From: Mesostigma viride
Lineage: Eukaryota > Streptophyta > Mesostigmatophyceae > Mesostigmatales > Mesostigmataceae
Assembly: GCA_009746045.1 (NCBI GenBank)
Contig: RPFO01000296.1
Coordinates: 1,682,388 to 1,746,387 of the forward strand
Reading direction: 5' to 3'
Length of the DNA stretch: 64,000 nt
The stretch's first letter is position 1; each line of letters begins with the position of its first letter. Shown piece by piece: positions 52,582 through 61,500 of this stretch. A model generated the notes under the pieces. That model was not told the origin of the DNA and did not search any database. It saw only the letters and a program-made list of their open reading frames with translations. The position numbers and the translations under genes are program-made.

Positions 52582-55500
52582 GTGGGTCCTGATTGCAGAT
52601 GATGGTCCTAGTAAGAACCTCCGTTGTCTACAAGGGGGGGGCGCTTTGTGCAGCCCGAAACTCTGGGGTGGTGGTTCTGGTGGGTTAAATGCAGTCCTAG
52701 TTAGTACCCTAATATCTAGGAATGATTGTTTCTTCTTTCTGGTGCCCCACTGCGTCTTCTCATTCCTCTCCCATGCCATATTTAGATTGATCATAAATCA
52801 CCATCCAGCTGTCCTTAGTCATGATGAACGTATGCCATGCCCCCGTCTTGATTGGGCTGGTGGCGTCATGGTTGGTCTGGTTTGGTGTCGTGTGGCCATG
52901 AACCTGCGCAGTTGTGTCACTCAGTAGGCGATGCCATGTGGAGCCCCTGTCTCTGAAATGCCGCCACACCCCATGTTGTTTCGCCTATGTCCCTTCCCTT
53001 TATCTGTCCTCATCTTCCATAGCGTATCGGCCCCTCTCCTCTTCTCCTCTTCTCCTCTTCTCCTCTTCTCCTCTTCTCCTCTTCTCTTCTCCTCTTCTCC
53101 TCTTCTCCTCTTCTCCTCTTCTCCTCTTCTCCTCTTCTCCTCTTCTCCTCTTCTCCTCTTCTCCTCTTCTCCTCTTCTCCTCTTCTCCTCTTCTCCTCTT
53201 CTCCTCTTCTCCTCTTCTCCTCTTCTCCTCTTCTCCTCTTCTCCTCTCCTCTTCTCCTCTTCTCCTCTTCTCCTCTTCTCCTCTCTCTTCTCCTCCTCTC
53301 CTCTTCTCCTCTTCTCCTCTTCTCCTCTTCTCCTCTTCTCCTCTTCTCCTCTTCTCCTCTTCTCCTCTTCTCCTCTTCTCCTCTTCTCCTCTTCTCCTCT
53401 TCTCCTCTTCTCCTCTTCTCCTCTTCTCCTCTTCTCCTCTTCTCCTCTTCTCCTCTTCTCCTCTTCTCCTCTTCTCCTCTTCTCCTCTTCTCCTCTTCTC
53501 CTCTTCTCCTCTTCTCCTCTTCTCCTCTTCTCCTCTTCTCCTCTTCTCCTCTTCTCCTCTTCTCCTCTTCTCCTCTTCTCCTCTTCTCCTCTTCTCCTCT
53601 TCTCCTCTTCTCCTCTTCTCCTCTTCTCCTCTTCTCCTCCTCTCCTCTTCTCCTCCTCTCCTCGTCTCCTCTTCTCCTCTTCTCCTCGTCTCCTCGTCTC
53701 CTCATCTCCTCTTCTCCTCATCTCCTCATCTCCTCATCTCCTCTTCTCCTCTTCTCCTCTTCTCCTCTTCTCCTCTTCTCCTCTTCTCCTCTTCTCCTCT
53801 TCTCCTCTTCTCCTCTTCTCCTCTTCTCCTCTTCTCCTCTTCTCCTCTTCTCCTCTTCTCCTCTTCTCCTCTTCTCCTCTTCTCCTCTTCTCCTCTTCTC
53901 CTCTTCTCCTCTTCTCCTCTTCTCCTCTTCTCCTCTTCTCCTCTTCTCCTCTTCTCCTCTTCTCCTCTTCTCCTCTTCTCCTCTTCTCCTCTTCTCCTCT
54001 TCTCCTCTTCTTCTCTCCCTTCTCTTCTCCCCTTCTCCTCTTCTCCTCTTCTCCTCTTCTCCTCTCTCTCCTCTTCTCCTCTTCTCCTCTTCTCCTCTTC
54101 TCCTCTTCTCCTCTTCTCCTCTTCTCCTCTTCTCCTCTTCTCCTCTTCTCCTCTTCTCCTCTTCTCCTCTCTCCTCTTCTCCTCTTCTCCTCTTCTCCTC
54201 TTCTCCTCTTCTCCTCTTCTCCTCTTCTCCTCTTCTCCTCTTCTCCTCTTCTCCTCTTCTCCTCTTCTCCTCTTCTCCTCTTCTCCTCTTCTCCTCTTCT
54301 CCTCTTCTCCTCTTCTCCTCTTCTCCTCTTCTCCTCTTCTCCTCTTCTCCTCTTCTCCTCTTCTCTCTTCTCCTCTTCTCCTCTTCTCCTCTTCTCCTCA
54401 TCTCCTCATCTCCTCTTCTCATCCTCTCCTCTTCTCCTCTTCTCCTCTTCTCCTCTTCTCCTGTTCTCCTCCTCTCCTCTTCTCCTCTTCTCATCCTCTC
54501 CTCTTCTCCTCTTCTCCTGTTCTCCTCTTCTCCTCTTCTCCTCTTCTCCTCTTCTCCTCTTCTCCTCTTCTCCTCTTCTCCTCTTCTCCTCTTCTCCTCT
54601 TCTCCTCTTCTCCTCTTCTCCTCTTCTCCTCTTCTCCTCTTCTCCTCTTCTCCTCTTCTCCTCTTCTCCTCTTCTCCTCTTCTCCTCTTCTCCTCTTCTC
54701 CTCTTCTCCTCTTCTCCTCTTCTCCTCTTCTCCTCTTCTCCTCTTCTCCTCTTCTCCTCTTCTCCTCTTCTCCTCTTGTCCTCGTCTCCTCTTGTCCTCG
54801 TCTCCTCTTCTCCTCTTCTCCTCTTCTCCTCTTCTCCTCTTCTCCTCTTCTCCTCTTCTCCTCTTCTCCTCATCTCCTCTTCTCCTCTTCTCCTCTTCTC
54901 CTCTTCTCCTCTTCTCCTCATCTCCTCTTCTCCTATTCTCCTATTCTCCTATTCTCCTCTTCTCCTATTCTCCTCTTCTCCTCTTCTCCTCTTCTCCTCT
55001 TCTCCTCTTCTCCTCTTCTCCTCTTCTCCTCTTCTCCTCTTCTCCTCTTCTCCTCTTCTCCTCTTCTCCTCTTCTCCTCTTCTCCTCTTCTCCTCTTCTC
55101 CTCTTCTCCTCTTCTCCTCTTCTCCTCTTCTCCTCTTCTCCTCTTCTCCTCTTCTCCTCTTCTCCTCTTCTCCTCATCTCCTCATCTCCTCTTCTCATCC
55201 TCTCCTCTTCTCCTCTTCTCCTCTTCTCCTCTTCTCCTGTTCTCCTCCTCTCCTCTTCTCCTCTTCTCATCCTCTCCTCTTCTCCTCTTCTCCTGTTCTC
55301 CTCTTCTCCTCTTCTCCTCTTCTCCTCTTCTCCTCTTCTCCTCTTCTCCTCTTCTCCTCTTCTCCTCTTCTCCTCTTCTCCTCTTCTCCTCTTCTCCTCT
55401 TCTCCTCTTCTCCTCTTCTCCTCTTCTCCTCTTCTCCTCTTCTCCTCTTCTCCTCTTCTCCTCTTCTCCTCTTCTCCTCTTCTCCTCTTCTCCTCTTCTC

Positions 55501-58500
55501 CTCTTCTCCTCTTCTCCTCTTCTCCTCTTCTCCTCTTCTCCTCTTCTCCTCTTCTCCTCTTCTCCTCTTCTCCTCTTCTCCTCTTCTCCTCTTCTCCTCT
55601 TGTCCTCTTCTCCTCTTGTCCTCGTCTCCTCGTCTCCTCGTCTCCTCGTCTCCTCTTCTCCTCTTCTCCTCTTCTCCTCTTCTCCTCTTCTCCTCTTCTC
55701 CTCTTCTCCTCTTCTCCTCATCTCCTCATCTCCTCTTCTCCTCTTCTCCTCTTCTCCTCTTCTCCTCATCTCCTCTTCTCCTATTCTCCTATTCTCCTAT
55801 TCTCCTATTCTCCTATTCTCCTCTTCTCCTCTTCTCCTCTTCTCCTCTTCTCCTCTTCTCCTCTTCTCCTCTTCTCCTCTTCTCCTCTTCTCCTCTTCTC
55901 CTCTTCTCCTCTTCTCCTCTTCTCCTCTCCTCCTATCCTCCCCGTCTGCACAGACGGACAAGAACACGGTCCTTCTCTTCCTGGTGGAGGTGCTGGAGGA
56001 GCAACTGCTGCCCGATGATGTGGTGGCCGACGGCAGCCGCGACAAGGGCCTGCGCAGCGTGAGCGTGTCGCTCCGCTCCAAGATTTTCATCAAGGACGAC
56101 ACCGTGTCGTGGTGCGTGTGCACGCCGCGGGTCAAACCTCCAACCTCGACCCCTTCAACTTGCTGGGTTGTTACAGCACGTATGCACACGTATATACTGA
56201 ACAGGGTGTACTATTCACACAGTACACTGCAGTGTTCGGTAGTGCACTAGTAACAGCTGGTGCTGGGAGTTTCCTGACGTAACTAAAACGTATCCGTATT
56301 GTATAACGCAACTTCTTGGCCTGTCCGCATCCTCCCCTCGTGCCTGACTGCATTTCCTTGCAAAGGGGGCTTGGCGTGGGTGAAAAGGCGGGCGGACAGG
56401 GGCACAGATAATGGCAGGCGTGTGAAAAGGGGACGAGGTGGGTGGCTTCCTTCTTACGGCATTGCCTCAGGGATCCAGGGGAGGAGAGGGATCGGGGGGA
56501 GGTGGACGGGGGACGGAAGTGGACGGGGGGGGCAGGTGGACGAGGAGAAGGGGGTGGGGTGGGGACCGGTGGATGAAACCTTTTGGGAGAGAGCTACATT
56601 GAAGTGCAGTTGATTCGTCTGGTAACTGGTTGTTACATGGTCAGGTGATGGTTGTTTGGGTGTCGGTTTGGTGCACTGGGGCAGCAGCAACGTGCCATCC
56701 TGCTGTTTTTCTGAACATGGGTTGCTACATTTCTGTTGGCTTTTTGATGGATGTGCCACTAATGCACACCATCTTTGTCTAGTCTATGACTTTGTGGTGA
56801 TCATTTTCTATTCTATTTTTGTACCCGATTTGTGTCTTGCTATTTGTGCACAGCTTGTCCCTGGAGGGCGATGCGGACTCCATCCTAGTCGGCCTGTCTT
56901 CGGGGATGGTCCTCTTCCTGTCGTGGAAGGGAGCGGTAAGGACGCATTTTGCCAGCACGTGTGTCACCAGGTGATGGATCCACCGCACCTAAAACACGGT
57001 GGATTTCTGTGTCCCACCACATACACTTGCGGATCGTTTCACCAAACATACCTGTTGTGCTTTCATGGGATTTTCGCTCAGCGATTGCTGCTATTATGCA
57101 TGTCTGACTTCAAGCATAGCTATTTTCAGGCATAGCTGCAAATGTCGCTATCCTTGAAAAGCGGGAAAAGCTTCTCTTTTTTTTCTTTCTTTGACCAAGC
57201 TGATAAAGTCCTCATTCTGTTTTCTTAGTTTCATAGTGTTGCGATTGATAGTGTTGCAATTTTGTAGTGTTGCGACGCCAAGTGGAATGACGGCAGTGGA
57301 GGCTTTGGAGACTCCATTTTGAGGATGGGGGCAGTCTTCAGGCACGATGGCCATGGAACTTGTCTGGGCTATGAGGTGGGATTTGTTAGGGTGTGACAAG
57401 GGGGCAATTTCAAGGGTTGGCGAGTTCTGGTGGGGCAACAACCGAGCCTCCTTTTGATGCCAGCTACTACATGGCCACACTGGCTGATAATAAAACGTTT
57501 GAAAGTACGTAGTCCTGTTTCTAGAAACCTACCTTCATGTGCGCTGCACTTATCATCTGCGCTTCGCTTTTCGTCTGCCTCCGGTCTTTGCTCCCGCCTC
57601 TGTTCTCCCCACGCTTCTTTCCTCCCGCCTCGGCTCTTTCCTCCCACCGCGCCACGCCAGCGGCAAGGCCTGTTGGACCTGTGTGCCAACGACATGCGCC
57701 TCCCTGGGAGCGGCGAAAAGGACCCCCTGGAGCCGGTCGCCATGTTCTACTCCCTGGGGGCGGTGGCCGACCCCGCGGCTGCCAGTAACAAGGACAAAGG
57801 ATCGCTCGCGGCCCAGCCACAGAAGGCAGGCTCCAAGGATGCGGTCAAGGGGGGCCAGCGAGAGAGTGATGGGAACGTGGGCGTGGATGCGGCTCGTATG
57901 GCCCCTAGTGGATACGGCAACGGGATCCCTGTCTCGCATGCGCAGGGTGACGGCAGCAGGGCGAGGGGTTCGTGGGATGGGGGACACCGGCATTCGCAGC
58001 AGAAGGGTCCCCCGGTTCACGTGAGTGGTTGAGCAATAGTGCCTCTTGACCCCGCAGCGTTCGATCACGTTCCGTCGTCTCCCATCCTCTGGACCCCGCA
58101 GCGTTCGATCATGTTCCATCTCATCCTCTGGACCTTGGCTTTCGACCATGTTCCATCTCATCCTCTGGACCCTGCAGCGTTCGACCATGTTCCATCTCAT
58201 CCTCTGGACCTTGGCTTTCGATCACGTTCCATCTCATCCTCTGGACCTTGGCTTTCGACCATGTTCCATCTCATCCTCTGGACCTTGGCTTTCGACCATG
58301 TTCCATCTCATCCTCTGGACCTTGGCTTTCGACCATGTTCCATCTCATCCTCTGGACCTTGGCTTTCGACCATGTTCCATCTCATCCTCTGGACCTTGGC
58401 TTTCGATCACGTTCCATCTCATCCTCTGGACCTTGGCTTTCGACCACGTTCCATCTCATCCTCTGGACCTTGGCTTTCGACCATGTTCCATCTCATCCTC

Positions 58501-61500
58501 TGGACCTTGGCTTTCGATCACGTTCCATCTCATCCTCTGGACCTTGGCTTTCGACCATGTTCCATCTCATCCTCTGGACCTTGGCTTTCGACCATGTTCC
58601 ATCTCATCCTCTGGACCTTGGCTTTCGACCATGTTCCATCTCATCCTCTACCTTCTTTAAAGATGTTTCATCCTGCCCTCGACAAGCAATGTCTGCCTCG
58701 AGCAATGTCTTGAGCAATGTCTGCCTCGAGCAACGTCTCAAGCAATGTCTGCCTCGAGCAACGTCTCGAGCAATGTCTGCCTCGAGGCTGCACTTTCTCC
58801 TGCCCTCATTTTTGCAATCTCACTTACCTTATTTCTCGCGCTTTTGTATCTCGATGCCCCCCCAAACTCCCCCCCAGCAGGCCCGCAGCGCGGTGCGCCA
58901 GGTGGAATACAGCGACGTGATGGGCCTCTTTGCCGCCGTGTTGGCGTCCGGGTCGGTCGCGCTCTGCACCGCGAGCGAGCGCGGACTTCTGACCGCCGAT
59001 ACGTACATGCGCAAACGCTGGCTGTCGTCACGCGAGGCCACCTGCACGGCCATCACCCCTCGCGCCCAAGTGCTCGCGGTCGGGACGAGGGACGGGACCG
59101 TGGACCTGTACGATGTCTCGGACAGCCGGGCGGATCTGCTCCGAAGCGTCTCGATTCTCGACTGGGGCTACACACCGGCGGATACGGGGCCTGTTAGGGG
59201 GTTGGCGTGGACGCCGGACGGGTGGGCGTTTGCGGTCCGGTGGCGTCGAAGGGGGCTCGCGGTCTGGTCGATATCCGGTTGCCGTCTCATGTGCACGCTG
59301 AGGAGGACATCTGGAGGGGTGAACCTGGGGGAGGGGCGGGAGGGGGTGGCGGGCGGGGAGGCTGGCGTGGCGGAGGAAAGAAGTGGGTCGAGTCGCGTGC
59401 GACGGGGCAGCGGGCTGGGGAGCGTGTGTGGGTGGGTCGAGGCGAGATTCGAGAAGGCAAGGCCTGGGGAGCACGAGGGTGGGGGCGGGGCGGATCAGGA
59501 TGGGTCTCAGAGCGGGAGCGCGCGTGGGTTGGACATGACGGGCCGGGGGGGCATGTGCTGGGGCGCGGAGGGGTACCGGCTGGTGGTGGTGGAGGATGGG
59601 CCGGAGCGGGGGGGCCAGATGCTCGTGTTCCCGTTCGCCAAGGGGTGCATGACGTCAGCGGTCGCTCAGAACACGCATGTGTGGCAGATGCTGCAAGCGG
59701 AGGACCGGCTCATGCTGATCCAGTCGGACGAGAACGAGGAGCTGCAGGTACGTGGCCGTTTGGTGGTGGGTCACGAGGGATTCGATTCCTCGATCGAGAG
59801 CTTGTCACTGGGATTTGATACCTCGATTGGAAACTTGTCTCGAGATGGGCTCATGCTGATGCAGGCCGACGAGATCGCGGAGCTTCAGGCACGTTGGTTT
59901 TGTCTAGCGGACAAGATCGCGGAGCGTCAGGCTCGTTGGTTTTGTCTAGCGGACGAGATTGCAGAGCTTCAGTCACGTTGGTTTTGTCTAGCGGACAAGA
60001 TCGCGGAGCTTCAGGCATGTTGGCTTTGTCTAGCGGACGCGATTGCAGAGCTTCAGGCACGTTGGTTTTGTCTAGCCGACGAGATCGGGGACCTTCAGGC
60101 ATGTTGGTTTTGTCTAGCGGACGAGATGGCAGAGCTTCAGACACGTTGGTTTTGTCTAGCGGACGAGATTGCAGAGCTTCAGTCACGTTGGTTTTGTCTA
60201 GCGGACGAGATTGCAGAGCTTCAGTCACGTTGGTTTTGTCTAGCGGACGAGATCGCGGACCTTCAGGCATGTTGGTTTTGCCTAGCGGACAAGATTGCAG
60301 AGCTTCAGTCACGTTGGTTTTGTCTAGCGGACGAGATTGCAGAGCTTCAGTCACGTTGGTTTTGTCTAGCGGACAAGATCGCGGAGCTTCAGTCACGTTG
60401 GTTTTGTCTAGCGGACAAGATCGCGGAGCTTCAGGCATGTTGGCTTTGTCTAGCGGACAAGATCGCGGAGCTCCAGGCACGTTGGTTTTGTCTAGCGGAC
60501 GAGATTGCAGAGCTTCAGTCACGTTGGTTTTGTCTAGCCGACGAGATTGCAGAGCTTCAGGCATGTTGGTTTTGTCTAGCGGACGAGATGGCAGAGCTTC
60601 AGGCACGTTGGTTTTGTCTAGCCGACAAGATCGCGGAGCTCCAGGCACGTTGGTTTTGTCTAGCGGACGAGATTGCAGAGCTTCAGTCACGTTGGTTTTG
60701 TCTAGCGGACGAGATCGCGGACCTTCAGGCATGTTGGTTTTGTCTAGTGGAGGAGATCGCGGAGCTTCAGGCACGTTGGTTTTGTCTAGGGAAACCTGCA
60801 ATTAAGGTAGTGTAGTATAAGGCAGTGTACTTGTTGTAGTTGAAAACATATTAGATCCATGCTCTCCCTGTCCGATGAGAACGAGGAGTGGCAGGTAACG
60901 GGACCGCCTGGTGGTGGGACGCTCGATCAAAAGTCAATAGTGGGATCGAACACCCTCGATAGACTGGGACCTTGTCCCACGTGCTCTCATGCTCACCCCG
61001 TTCGATGAGGACGAGGTGTTGCAGGGTCCTTTCCAATGGAGCGCAAGCAAGTATTGGTAATTGATGTAAATTACTGCATAGTAGCAAGCATGTCAGCACC
61101 ATGCTGATCCAGTCGGATGAGGACGAGGAGTTGCAGGTAAGCATTTTGGCATGGGAGCGATAGCTCGTATTATTGGCCTTACTAACAGTAGCATTTACAT
61201 TTCAATCATGCTCATCCACTCGGGTAAGGATGAGGGGTTGCAGGTATGTTGGTTTTCAGAGCACTAGTGAATATTACTAGAGAGCACTGAACAAATATTA
61301 CCAGTGGTAGCACAGATACCCTAAGGGCATTTACTAGGACACCAGAATTGCAAATATACCCGATTGGGAGGAGAGAGAAGAGCTGCAACCCCGAAACGCT
61401 ATGGTCTTTTAGCACTGGAAGTTGCTCCCTGGCACTGCGCACACGCAGAAGATGCCTCTTGACTTGGTGTTGCCACTAGTGTTATTGTTGCCTCTGGTCT

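Noticed and set aside
52914-56250. Two >1000-codon open frames (L-L-L-F-S-S-S-P) and their minus-strand partners
   Set aside because: Translation of the pyrimidine array inside a RIC1 intron; the splice sites at 52581 and 55954 remove it.
59851-60805. Alternative-frame repeat proteins (S-S-G-R-D-C-R-A-S; P-L-D-K-T-N-V)
   Set aside because: Other frames of the 42-bp array; only the frame continuous with exon e has a rationale.
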